Shown here: positions 18,505 through 25,841 of the stretch, piece after piece
How positions within the stretch are numbered: position 1 is the first letter of the stretch
Layout: the number at the start of each line of letters is the position of its first letter
DNA from: Roseitalea sp. MMSF_3546
Lineage (GTDB): Bacteria; Pseudomonadota; Alphaproteobacteria; Rhizobiales; Rhizobiaceae
Length of the DNA stretch: 64,000 bases
Direction: 5' to 3'
Assembly: GCF_030732865.1 (NCBI RefSeq)
Contig: NZ_JASHKB010000008.1
Coordinates: 62,001 to 126,000 of the forward strand
Made by a program: the position numbers and the translations under genes
The notes under the pieces: model-generated
Told to the model about the DNA's origin: nothing
Database searches by the model: none
What the model saw: only the letters and a program-made list of their open reading frames with translations

Positions 18505-18620
18505 GGCCATGGTCGGCCGCGCCGGCAATGCGGTTCGGCAAGGCCGGCCTTGGCGCGGCAGTTCCCTGTCATCGCAAAAGCGGTTAGCCTTTCGCCCTCG
18601 ACCGACACACGGAGTTTGCC

Positions 18621-19412
18621 ATGGCCCTTGACGGCAAGATCGCCATCGTCACCGGCGCGGCGCAGGGCATCGGCTTTGCGATCGCCAAGCGCTTCCTGCA
18701 GGACGGCGCGCGCGTGGCGCTGGCCGATATCGACAAGAAGAAGGGCGATGCCGCCGTCGAGGCCCTCGAGGATCTGGGCGAGGTGCTGTTCATTCCCACC
18801 GATGTCGGCAACCGGCTCGACGTGCACAATCTCGTCGCCGGCGTCATCGAGGAGTGGGGCGACATCGACGTTCTGGTCAACAATGCCGGCATCGTGCACG
18901 GCGCCGATTTCCTCGAGGTCACCGAGGCCGATTTCGACAGGGTGATGCGCGTCAACCTGAAGGGCGCGTTCCTGTGCGGGCAGGCGGTGGGACGCTATAT
19001 GGTCGACAAGGTCAGCGATGGCGGGCCGGCCGGGGCGATCGTCAACATGAGTTCGATCAACGGCACGGTCGCCATTCCCAACCAGGTGCCCTATTGCGTC
19101 TCCAAGGGCGGCATCAACCAGCTCACCAGGGTGATGGCGCTGTCGCTCGCTCCGCATGGCATCCGCGTCAACGCGGTCGGACCCGGCTCGATCATGACCG
19201 AGATGCTGGCTTCGGTGAACGCCGATCCGGCGGCGCGCAACCGCATCCTGTCGCGCACGCCGCTCCTGCGCATCGGCGAGACGGCCGAGGTGGCGGCGGC
19301 GGTCGCGTTCCTGGCTTCGAGCGAAGCAAGCTACATGACCGGCGAGATCATCCATGCCGATGGCGGCCGGCTGGCGCTCAACTATGTCGTCGACGTGCCC
19401 GAGCAGGAATGA
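18621..19412 (+). CDS. SDR family oxidoreductase
   Basis: The 263-residue protein is a classical short-chain dehydrogenase: TGAAQGIG cofactor loop, NNAGIVHGA, a catalytic Ser in VNMSSINGT, the Tyr-x-x-x-Lys pair in VPYCVSKGG, and a C-terminal TGEIIHADGGRLALNY. The cofactor preference is probably NAD, because an Asp (ALADIDKKK) ends the second strand. The substrate is not evident. It is separated by 116 bp from prpE and may be its own unit. A perfect hairpin (19421-19440) lies just after its stop. Confidence 0.85.
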   Translation: MALDGKIAIVTGAAQGIGFAIAKRFLQDGARVALADIDKKKGDAAVEALEDLGEVLFIPTDVGNRLDVHNLVAGVIEEWGDIDVLVNNAGIVHGADFLEVTEADFDRVMRVNLKGAFLCGQAVGRYMVDKVSDGGPAGAIVNMSSINGTVAIPNQVPYCVSKGGINQLTRVMALSLAPHGIRVNAVGPGSIMTEMLASVNADPAARNRILSRTPLLRIGETAEVAAAVAFLASSEASYMTGEIIHADGGRLALNYVVDVPEQE

Positions 19413-19420
19413 TTCCGGCT

Positions 19421-19440
19421 CCTGACAGAATGCTGTCAGG
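19421..19440 (+). repeat. Intergenic hairpin between SDR and VOC genes
   Basis: CCTGACAG and CTGTCAGG form a perfect 8-bp stem around AATG, nine bases after the SDR stop. There is no T-run. It may be a weak terminator, an mRNA-stabilising element or a protein-binding palindrome. Confidence 0.5.
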
Positions 19441-19505
19441 ACGGTTGTGCGACACCTGTCCCGTGCCCGATCGGGCGCGCCAAATCGGAGCAAGAGGTAT
19501 CGACG

Positions 19506-19883
19506 ATGAGCATTCAGGAACACGCGGTCGTGTGGACAGAAATCCCGGTCACCGACATGCAGCGCGCCATGGCGTTCTACAATGCGGTGCTGGGGATCGA
19601 ACTGGTCGAGAACAATGACGGGCCGAACCCGATGGCCGACTTTCCGACCAAGGATCCGAAAAAGGGCGTTGCCGGCCATCTCTATCCCGGAAAGCCGGCA
19701 CCGAAGGGCACGGGCAACACCATCCATCTGGCCGTCGACGAGCCGCTCGAGCAAGTGATGGAGCGCGTGAAGATGGCCGGCGGCGAGGTCGTCTCGCCGG
19801 CGATCGACATTCCGGCGGGCAGCTTCTTTTACGCGCTCGACCCGGACGGCAACTCGATCGGCCTGTTCAGATACAATGGCTGA
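19506..19883 (+). CDS. VOC-superfamily (glyoxalase/bleomycin-resistance-like) protein
   Basis: The 125-residue protein has the paired beta-alpha-beta-beta-beta layout of vicinal-oxygen-chelate proteins: WTEIPVTDMQRAMAFYNAVLG at the N-terminus, LAVDEPLEQVMERVKMAGGEVV in the middle and FFYALDPDGNSIGLF at the end. Many relatives lack known substrates, and only some metal ligands can be guessed here. GAGG precedes the ATG. Its stop overlaps a possible 50-codon ORF, and a WYL regulator follows, so the three may be co-transcribed. Confidence 0.85.
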   Translation: MSIQEHAVVWTEIPVTDMQRAMAFYNAVLGIELVENNDGPNPMADFPTKDPKKGVAGHLYPGKPAPKGTGNTIHLAVDEPLEQVMERVKMAGGEVVSPAIDIPAGSFFYALDPDGNSIGLFRYNG

Positions 19884-20028
19884 ACAAGGCAAGGCAGACG
19901 GAACGGTGAGCGGGCACGAGCGCATGGGCCTCGTGCGGATCGAGGCGATGGTGCCCGGGCGCGGCGAACGGATCGCGCGGATGCGCGCCACGATTGCCGC
20001 CGAACACGACGCGGCCGGCCGGGGATGA
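19876..20028 (+). CDS. Possible small protein of 50 residues between VOC and WYL genes
   Basis: An ATG at 19876 opens a 50-codon frame that overlaps the VOC stop by eight bases and ends five bases before the WYL regulator start. The product is Arg/Gly/Ala-rich (it begins MAEQGKADGTVSGHERMGL) and has no motif I recognise. The tight packing argues for a translated linker gene, but no strong ribosome-binding site is seen. It may equally be non-coding spacer. Confidence 0.3.
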   Translation: MAEQGKADGTVSGHERMGLVRIEAMVPGRGERIARMRATIAAEHDAAGRG

Positions 20029-20032
20029 TGCG

Positions 20033-20752
20033 ATGCGCCGCGCCGACCGCCTGTTCCAGATCGTCCAGCATTTGCGCGGCGGCCGGCTGACCACGGCGGC
20101 GCGGCTGGCCGAACGGCTGGAAGTGTCCGAGCGCACCATCTATCGCGACATCGCCGACCTGCAATCGACCGGCGTGCCGATCGAGGGCGAGGCGGGCGTC
20201 GGCTACATCATGCGCGCCGGGTTCGACCTGCCGCCGCTGATGTTCACGCGCGAGGAGATCGTGGCGCTGGTGGCCGGCGCGCGCATGGTCAGCGCCTGGG
20301 GCGGCGTCGCCATGGCCCGGGCGGCCGCCGAGGCGCTCGTCAAGATCGAGGCCGTGCTGCCCGAGGACGCGCGAGCGCGGCTCAAATCCGTCGAGATCCG
20401 CGCGCCCGCGCACCGGATGAGCGCCGAGGAGCGCGTCAAGATCGACACGCTCGAACGGGCCTGCGAGGAGCGGCTGGAGATCGCCATCGCCTACACCGAC
20501 GCGGCCGGCGCGGCGACCGAGCGCGCGATCCGGCCGCTCGGACTGTGGTTCTGGGGCGGCACCTGGACTGTGGTCGGCTGGTGCCTCAAGCGCGGCGATT
20601 TCCGCATGTTCCGGATCGACCGGATCGGCACGTTGATGCCGACCGGCGAAACCTTCCGGCCCGAAAGGGGGCGGACCCTGCGCGATTTCTATGCGCAGAT
20701 GATCGAATGCGGCGAGGTGCCCGGGGACGTCGACTTCCTGGGGCCGGTCTGA
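20033..20752 (+). CDS. YafY-type transcriptional regulator (HTH-11 plus WYL domain)
   Basis: The 239-residue protein begins with a DeoR-like winged helix (RLFQIVQHLRGGRLTTAARLAERLEVSERTIYRDIADL, residues 5-43) and carries a C-terminal WYL ligand-binding domain (LGLWFWGGTWTVVGWCLKRGDFRMFRIDRI). Proteins of this type sense ligands or nucleic acid and regulate nearby genes. The immediate neighbour is the VOC gene upstream, which is a plausible target. The ATG at 20033 is chosen because it begins the first HTH helix. A MITE-like element lies 49 bp downstream. Confidence 0.85.
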   Translation: MRRADRLFQIVQHLRGGRLTTAARLAERLEVSERTIYRDIADLQSTGVPIEGEAGVGYIMRAGFDLPPLMFTREEIVALVAGARMVSAWGGVAMARAAAEALVKIEAVLPEDARARLKSVEIRAPAHRMSAEERVKIDTLERACEERLEIAIAYTDAAGAATERAIRPLGLWFWGGTWTVVGWCLKRGDFRMFRIDRIGTLMPTGETFRPERGRTLRDFYAQMIECGEVPGDVDFLGPV

Positions 20753-20800
20753 CGGTTCGTGGCCTTGCCAACTGCGCGTCGCCTCGCCCGGCGTCCGCAC

Positions 20801-20954
20801 CCCCACCCTTCATCCCTCCCCCGCAAGCGTGGGAGGGAAGACCTTGGCACGGGCACAAACCTCTGCCGGTCGAGCCTGGCGCCTCAAATTGAGACGGGAC
20901 CCCGCCGTCGGTGTCCTCCCTCCCACATTTATGGGGGAGGGATGAAGGGTGGGG
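20801..20954. repeat. MITE-like element A with 20-bp terminal inverted repeats
   Basis: The ends are perfect 20-bp inverted repeats (CCCCACCCTTCATCCCTCCC at 20801-20820, its complement at 20935-20954). Each end continues into its own hairpin: CCCTCCC...GGGAGGG around GCAAGC on the left and around ATTT on the right. No open reading frame of note lies within. It resembles small non-autonomous palindromic repeats common between genes in Hyphomicrobiales. Element B at 30202-30345 has the same plan and shares AGACCT-n-GGCA just inside the left hairpin. Confidence 0.8.
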
Positions 20955-21015
20955 GGGTCGGAAGCGCGGCGACTGCGATGGGAAAGGCTTCGGAGGCTGG
21001 GGGCGACGGCGACGC

Positions 21016-21735
21016 CTACTGACCCTTGTCGTCGTCTTCATCGTCCTTCTTCAGCGCGCTCAGCCTTGCGAAGACCGCGTCGGCGTCGATCTCCTCATCC
21101 TCGGCCCTGGGCGCGGGCTTGTGCGTGTCGCCACCCTCGAAGACCGGCATGTTCTCGGTCTGCGAGGCGGGCAGCAGCGTGTCGCCGGTTTCGGCTTCGG
21201 GCTCTGCCGGCCTGTTCTTGGCCGCCTTCTGCACCTCGAAGTCCAGATCGATCTGCGAACACAGCCCCAGCGCGACCGGGTCGACCGGCTGCAGATTGGC
21301 CGAGTTCCAGTGCGTGCGGTTGCGCACCTGCTCGATCGTGTTCTTGGTGGTGCCGACCAGGCGCGAGATCTGCGCGTCCTTGAGTTCGGGATGGTGGCGC
21401 ACCAGCCACAATATGGCGTTGGGCCGGTCCTGGCGCTTCGAGACAGGCGTGTAGCGCGGCCCCTTGCGCTTGGCCTGCGGCACGCGCACCTTGGGCTCGG
21501 ACATCTTGAGCTGGTGGCCGGGGTCGGCTTCGGCCCGCGCGATCTCCTCACGCGTGAGCTGGCCGGTGGTGATGGGATCGAGCCCCTTGATGCCCTGCGC
21601 CGCTTCGCCATCGGCGATCGCCTTGACCTCGAGCGGATGCAGCGCACAGAATTTCGCGATCTGGTCGAAGGTCAGCGCGGTGTTGTCCACCAGCCAGACC
21701 GCGGTGGCCTTGGGCATGAGAAGCTGGGTCGCCAT
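21016..21735 (-). CDS. trcR: DUF1013 cell-cycle transcriptional regulator TrcR
   Basis: The 239-residue protein matches the alphaproteobacterial DUF1013 family, called TrcR in Caulobacter-type work. Typical segments are LMPKATAVWLVDNTALTFDQIAKFC and LHPLEVKAIADGEAAQGIKGLDPI, then a second helical DNA-binding region (DRPNAILWLVRHHPELKDAQISRLVGTTKNTIEQVRNRTHWN). The C-terminus is acidic and low-complexity. The ATG at 21735 is preferred over the TTG six bases upstream because AAAGG lies about 9 bases before it. It is divergent from the phytase-like gene and lies about 4 kb from rcdA, another cell-cycle gene. Confidence 0.85.
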   Translation of the reverse strand: MATQLLMPKATAVWLVDNTALTFDQIAKFCALHPLEVKAIADGEAAQGIKGLDPITTGQLTREEIARAEADPGHQLKMSEPKVRVPQAKRKGPRYTPVSKRQDRPNAILWLVRHHPELKDAQISRLVGTTKNTIEQVRNRTHWNSANLQPVDPVALGLCSQIDLDFEVQKAAKNRPAEPEAETGDTLLPASQTENMPVFEGGDTHKPAPRAEDEEIDADAVFARLSALKKDDEDDDKGQ

Positions 21736-21877
21736 GAGCAATTGCCTTTCCTGAAAACGCGTTTGCGCCCCGTCCGCGCCGGTGTCGCGGGCGTGGTCTG
21801 AGCCACAAATGTCCGGAAGTCGGTTCGGATATAGCCGCTGGGCCGTGACAGTGCAATGGCCCGCTTGGCACTGTGGA

Positions 21878-21917
21878 GGGTCATATTTGTTTCATGGTTC
21901 CGTCACGCAAGTGTCAT
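21878..21917 (+). promoter_or_regulatory. Tandem Pho box (four 11-bp-spaced TCAY repeats)
   Basis: Four TCA(T/C) cores begin at 21881, 21892, 21903 and 21914, an exact 11-bp period that matches two adjacent PhoB boxes. The downstream pair, CCGTCAC-N4-GTGTCAT, matches the CTGTCAT repeat at 11 of 14 positions. It lies about 50 bp before the start of a phytase-like secreted protein, where PhoB activation under phosphate starvation would make sense. Confidence 0.65.
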
Positions 21918-21921
21918 GCGG

Positions 21922-21953
21922 CGAGGAAAGACAAAGGTCCCGTGCTTTCCTCG
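21922..21953 (+). promoter_or_regulatory. Leader hairpin ending on the ribosome-binding site
   Basis: CGAGGAAAG (21922-21930) and CTTTCCTCG (21945-21953) are perfectly complementary with a 14-base loop. The right arm ends on the first base of GGAGGG (21953-21958), the ribosome-binding site of the gene at 21966. It could tune translation or be a second protein-binding palindrome next to the Pho boxes. Confidence 0.5.
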
Positions 21954-21965
21954 GAGGGACATCTC

Positions 21966-24158
21966 ATGCACAATCCGTTTCGCTGCTCGGTGGCGGCCGT
22001 GGCGCTCGTCGCCGGCCTGTCCACCGCTGCCCATGCCGACAATCATGGCGGCATGGTCTTCAATCGCATCGCCTCGTTTCCGGTGAACCTCAACATTCCC
22101 GAACAGATGGGGCAGGGGGCGGAAAGCTCGTCGGAAATCATCGACGCGACCGATGACGGCATGATGCTCGTCTATTCGGACAGCCCGCTGGGCGGCATCG
22201 GCATGGTCGACATTTCCGACCCCGCCAATCCGCAGCCCGGCGGGTTTGTGGCGCTCGACGGCGAGCCGACCGCCGTCGTTGTTCAGGGCGGTCGCGCCAT
22301 TGTCGGGCTGAATACCTCGGAGAGCTATACCGAACCGTCGGGCCAGGTCGTCTCGGTCAATCTTGCCAGCGGCGAGATCGAACAGAGCTGCGATCTGGGC
22401 GGCCAGCCCGATTCACTTGCCATCTCGCCCGACGGAACCATGGTCGCGATCGCCATCGAGAACGAGCGCGACGAAGACCTCGATGACGGCGTGATCCCGC
22501 AAATGCCGGCGGGCTTTGCCCTGACCTATCGGCTCGCCAGCGGTGCGATCGACTGCGACAGCCGCGTTCAGGCCGATCTGACCGGACTGGCCGAGGTGGC
22601 GGGCTCGGACCCCGAGCCCGAATTCGTCGACATCAACAGCGCCAACGAGGTGGTCGTCTCGCTGCAGGAGAACAACCACATCGTCATCTTCGAGGGGCGC
22701 ACCGGCGAGATCGTCTCGCATTTCTCGGCCGGCTCGGTCGATCTTAACAACATCGACACCCGGGAAGAAGGCGCGCTGACCTTCGACAGCGCGGCCCGAA
22801 GCGTGGTGCGCGAGCCCGATGCCGTGAAATGGCTCGACAATGACCGTATCGTCACCGCGAATGAGGGCGACTATGAAGGCGGCTCGCGCGGCTTCACCAT
22901 CTTCGGCAAGGACGGCACGGTGCTGTTCGAGAGCGGCACGGCCTTCGAATACGAAGTGGCGATGACCGGCCACTATCCCGAGGAGCGTTCGGGCAACAAG
23001 GGCGTCGAACCCGAAGGCATGGAAGTGGGTGTCTATGGCGGTGCCACCCACATCTTCCTCCTGTCCGAGCGCGGTTCGGTGATCGGCGTTTATGCCGACG
23101 ATCCCGAAGGCGAGCCCGAACTCAAGCAGATCCTGCCTTCGGCGCTGGGTCCGGAAGGCGCTGTGGCGATCCCCGAGCGCAACCTGCTGGCGGTTGCCAA
23201 CGAGGTCGATCTGATCGAGGACGGCGGCGTGCGCAGCCATGTCACCCTCTACCAGCTCGGCGAAGGGCCCGCCGAATATCCGATGATCGTCTCGCAGATG
23301 GACGAGGACGGCCGGCCGATCGGCTTCGGCGCGCTGTCCGGGCTCGCGGCCGATCCCGACGAGGCCGGCATTCTCTATGCGGTCAATGACTCGTTTTACG
23401 GCATGCAGCCGACCATCTTCACGATCGACGCCAATCAGACGCCGGCGCGGATCACGGCGGCGACGCGCGTGACCCGGAACGGGGCGAACGCGCAGCTACT
23501 CGATCTCGAAGGCATCGTCGCCGACGGCGAGGGCGGGTTCTGGCTTGCCTCGGAAGGGCGCACGGGCCGGATGATCCCGCACGGCCTTTACCATGTGAAC
23601 GCCGATGGCGAGATCGAGGACCAGGTGGCCTTCCCGCCCCAATTGCTGGCGGTCGAGCGGCGCCACGCATCGGAGGGCGTGACCATGGTCGGCGACACGC
23701 TCTGGGTGGCGATCCAGCGCGAATGGGACGACGATCCGGAAGGCCAGGTCAAGCTTGTCGCCTACAACACCGAGACCGGGGAATGGGGCGCGGTGCGCTA
23801 CCCCCTCGAGCCCAAGGGCGAAGGCTGGGTCGGCCTGTCGGAGATCGTCGCCCATGGCGATCATGTCTACATCGTCGAACGCGACAACCAGATTGGCGCC
23901 GCCGCGAAACTCAAGAAGATCTTCCGCGTGCCGCTGAGCGAGATGCAGCCGGCGCCGCTCGGGGGCGACCTGCCGGTCGTGACCAAGGAAGAGGTGCGCG
24001 ACCTGATCCCCGACATGGCCGCCTTTGGCGGCTATGTGGTCGACAAGGTCGAGGGCCTGGCGGTCGATGCGGCAGGCAACTTCTTCGCCGTGACCGACAA
24101 TGATGGCGTCGACGACTCCAATGGCGAAACGCAGTTCCTGCGGCTGGGCGAACTGTAA
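21966..24158 (+). CDS. Secreted esterase-like/phytase-like beta-propeller protein
   Basis: The 730-residue protein has a clear signal peptide (VAAVALVAGLSTAAHAD). The first half is a beta-propeller with repeated blade motifs (GGIGMVDISDPANPQPG, GQPDSLAISPDGTMVAIAIEN). The second half fits the 'esterase-like activity of phytase' domain: GFGALSGLAADPDEAGILYAVNDSFY, LLDLEGIVADGEGGFWLASEGR and VEGLAVDAAGNFFAVTDNDGVDDSNGE. A role in hydrolysing organic phosphates in the periplasm is inferred from the domain and from the tandem Pho box upstream. The ATG at 21966 follows GGAGGG and starts the signal peptide. A strong terminator follows. Confidence 0.85.
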   Translation: MHNPFRCSVAAVALVAGLSTAAHADNHGGMVFNRIASFPVNLNIPEQMGQGAESSSEIIDATDDGMMLVYSDSPLGGIGMVDISDPANPQPGGFVALDGEPTAVVVQGGRAIVGLNTSESYTEPSGQVVSVNLASGEIEQSCDLGGQPDSLAISPDGTMVAIAIENERDEDLDDGVIPQMPAGFALTYRLASGAIDCDSRVQADLTGLAEVAGSDPEPEFVDINSANEVVVSLQENNHIVIFEGRTGEIVSHFSAGSVDLNNIDTREEGALTFDSAARSVVREPDAVKWLDNDRIVTANEGDYEGGSRGFTIFGKDGTVLFESGTAFEYEVAMTGHYPEERSGNKGVEPEGMEVGVYGGATHIFLLSERGSVIGVYADDPEGEPELKQILPSALGPEGAVAIPERNLLAVANEVDLIEDGGVRSHVTLYQLGEGPAEYPMIVSQMDEDGRPIGFGALSGLAADPDEAGILYAVNDSFYGMQPTIFTIDANQTPARITAATRVTRNGANAQLLDLEGIVADGEGGFWLASEGRTGRMIPHGLYHVNADGEIEDQVAFPPQLLAVERRHASEGVTMVGDTLWVAIQREWDDDPEGQVKLVAYNTETGEWGAVRYPLEPKGEGWVGLSEIVAHGDHVYIVERDNQIGAAAKLKKIFRVPLSEMQPAPLGGDLPVVTKEEVRDLIPDMAAFGGYVVDKVEGLAVDAAGNFFAVTDNDGVDDSNGETQFLRLGEL

Positions 24159-24184
24159 GCACCTGCTTACCTGGACCGCGTTGA

Positions 24185-24210
24185 GGCCGGGCCCCGCGCC
24201 CGGCCTTTTT
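24185..24210 (+). terminator. Rho-independent terminator after the phytase-like gene
   Basis: GGCCGGGC (24185-24192) and GCCCGGCC (24198-24205) form a perfect 8-bp stem with a 5-base loop followed by TTTTT. It lies 26 bp after the stop and before a convergent gene. Confidence 0.9.
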
Positions 24211-24234
24211 CATGCCGGCTGGCACAATGGAACG

Positions 24235-25224
24235 CTATCCCACCTCCAGCACGATCTTGCCGATATGGGCGCCGTCCTCCATGCGGGCATGGGCGGCGCT
24301 GGCCTGGGCGAGCGGGAACACCCGGTCGATCACCGGTGCCACCGTGCGCGCGGTGAGAAGCGGCCAGACCTTTTCGTGCAGTTCGGCGGCAAGCTGGGCC
24401 TTGAACGACACCGGGCGGGCGCGCAGCGTCGAGCCGGTATGGGTCAGCCGTTTCAACATCAGCTTCGAGAAATCGACCTCGGCCTTTCGGCCATGCAGGA
24501 AAGCGATCTGCACGATGCGCCCGTCGGTGGCGGCGGCATCGTAGTTGCGGTCGACATAGTCGCCGCCGACCATGTCGAGGATCACGTCGACGCCATGGCC
24601 GCCGGTCGTCTGCTTGACGATGGCGACGAAGTCGTCGGTGCGGTAGTTGATCGCCGGCGCGGCGCCCAGATCGAGGCAGGCCTGGCATTTGTCGTCCGTG
24701 CCGGCGGTGACGATGACGCGGGCGCCAAAGGCGCGGGCGAGCTGGATGGCGGTGGTGCCGATGCCCGAGGCGCCGCCATGGACCAGCAGCGTCTGGCTGG
24801 CCTCGAGGCCCCCGCGCTGGAAAACGTTGTGCCAGACGGTGAAGAACGTCTCGGGGATCGCCGCCGCCTCGATGAAGGAGTAGCCCTCGGGCACGGGCAG
24901 GCAATTGTCTTCATGAGCGGTGCAAAAGCCGGCATAGCCACCGCCAGGAACCAGGGCGCAGACCCGGTCGCCGACCGCCCAGCGCGTCGCGCCCTCGCCA
25001 AGCGCGGCGACGGTGCCAGCGATTTCCAGGCCGGGCAGGTCGCTTGCGCCTTCCGGCGGCGGGTAGGCGCCCTGGCGCTGAAGCACGTCGGGCCGGTTGA
25101 CGCCGGCGGCGCGCACCTCGACAAGCACCTCGCCGGGGCCGGGATCCGGGACGGGCCGCCGCGCCGGCTCCAGAACGTCGGGGCCGCCGGGCTCGCGGAT
25201 GGTGATTGCGTTCATCAGGGTCAT
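24235..25224 (-). CDS. NAD(P)H:quinone oxidoreductase (zeta-crystallin-like MDR)
   Basis: The 329-residue protein is a zinc-free medium-chain reductase. The N-terminal GroES-like part has AAGVNRPDVLQRQGAYPPPEGASDLPGLEIAG. The Rossmann part has LLVHGGASGIGTTAIQLARAFGA, the family signature of quinone oxidoreductases such as PIG3/QOR. GGGYAGFCTAHED is also typical. It likely reduces quinones or enones with NADPH. Two in-frame ATGs (25224 and 25215) are possible. It is divergent from the DUF1192 gene, with 87 bp between them. Confidence 0.88.
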   Translation of the reverse strand: MTLMNAITIREPGGPDVLEPARRPVPDPGPGEVLVEVRAAGVNRPDVLQRQGAYPPPEGASDLPGLEIAGTVAALGEGATRWAVGDRVCALVPGGGYAGFCTAHEDNCLPVPEGYSFIEAAAIPETFFTVWHNVFQRGGLEASQTLLVHGGASGIGTTAIQLARAFGARVIVTAGTDDKCQACLDLGAAPAINYRTDDFVAIVKQTTGGHGVDVILDMVGGDYVDRNYDAAATDGRIVQIAFLHGRKAEVDFSKLMLKRLTHTGSTLRARPVSFKAQLAAELHEKVWPLLTARTVAPVIDRVFPLAQASAAHARMEDGAHIGKIVLEVG

Positions 25225-25311
25225 CGTCGATCATCCGTCGTTCGTCGAAACGGTGGCAGTGACCATGAATTGGCGGCGCCGCGCAATGGCAAAGCGAAGG
25301 GAGACACGCTG

Positions 25312-25500
25312 ATGAGCGATGGGGGCGAGGACAGGGCCGGGCCGCCGGCCTTTGCGATCGGGCAGGATCTGTCGCTGCTGTCGGTGGAGGAACTCGACCG
25401 GCTGATCGCGGCGCTTCGGGCCGAGATTGCCCGGCTGGAGGCCGAAAAGGCGGCCAAATCGGACAGCCGGCAGGCAGCGGATGCGATTTTCCGGCGCTGA
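25312..25500 (+). CDS. DUF1192 family small protein
   Basis: The 62-residue protein has the DUF1192 hallmark DLSLLSVEELDRLIAALRAEIARLEAEKAAK, a single amphipathic helix likely to form a coiled coil. It is conserved in alphaproteobacteria without an assigned function. The ATG at 25312 follows AAGGGAG at a 7- to 8-base spacing. It lies upstream of the candidate sRNA and rcdA. Confidence 0.82.
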   Translation: MSDGGEDRAGPPAFAIGQDLSLLSVEELDRLIAALRAEIARLEAEKAAKSDSRQAADAIFRR

Positions 25501-25531
25501 GAGCGGTTTTTTCGTTCTCGCGGGCTCGCGG

Positions 25532-25546
25532 TTAAGGCGATGTTAA
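25532..25546 (+). promoter_or_regulatory. CtrA box 1 (TTAA-N7-TTAA)
   Basis: TTAA at 25532-25535 and TTAA at 25543-25546 are separated by exactly seven bases, the full CtrA recognition pattern, and both are rare in this GC-rich context. It lies about 30-100 bases before a candidate small RNA that ends in a terminator at 25669, and could act as its activator site. Confidence 0.6.
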
Positions 25547-25569
25547 GCTTTACGGGTGTTAACTCGAAC

Positions 25570-25669
25570 CGTTCGAATTTTATTCGAACTCAACCAGAGT
25601 GACTTCGTTGCTTTGTTTGACGCCTCCCTGTTTAACTCCTGAGAGCCGTTTCGCACGGCTCTTTTTTTT
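25570..25669 (+). ncRNA. Candidate CtrA-controlled small RNA
   Basis: The 340-base space between DUF1192 and rcdA holds no protein gene. It contains a CtrA box (25532-25546), then a perfect hairpin GTTCGAAT-TTT-ATTCGAAC (25571-25589), an unpaired stretch with CCTCCC and CTCCT (anti-Shine-Dalgarno-like), and a perfect terminator with eight Ts. This is the layout of a trans-acting sRNA of about 90-100 nt. Caulobacter has CtrA-controlled sRNAs that feed back on the cell cycle. Identity with any known RNA is not claimed, and the 5' end is approximate. Confidence 0.45.
25642..25669 (+). terminator. Rho-independent terminator of the candidate sRNA
   Basis: AGAGCCGT (25642-25649) and ACGGCTCT (25655-25662) make a perfect 8-bp stem with loop TTCGC, followed by a run of T to 25669. 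It is too far from DUF1192 (142 bp) to be only that gene's terminator without an intervening transcript, though that remains possible. Confidence 0.88.
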
Positions 25670-25724
25670 GGCCTTTTCCTGCTTTCATGCGTTGGTCCCG
25701 GACCGGTCCAAGGGGCCGGGCGCA

Positions 25725-25739
25725 TTAACCGTCCATTAA
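25725..25739 (+). promoter_or_regulatory. CtrA box 2 upstream of rcdA
   Basis: TTAA (25725-25728), seven bases, TTAA (25736-25739) matches the CtrA consensus spacing exactly. It lies about 100 bp before the rcdA start at 25842. In Caulobacter, CtrA activates rcdA, and RcdA then helps degrade CtrA, so the site fits a conserved feedback loop. Confidence 0.65.
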
Positions 25740-25841
25740 GGATGCGCTTGCCTCTGGTTGTGAAAACAGGGACAATTGGCTGGTGAGACGGCCGGCGCGT
25801 GCGACATAGCTCGCGCAGTCCAAGCAGGGAAGCAAGCGTGC

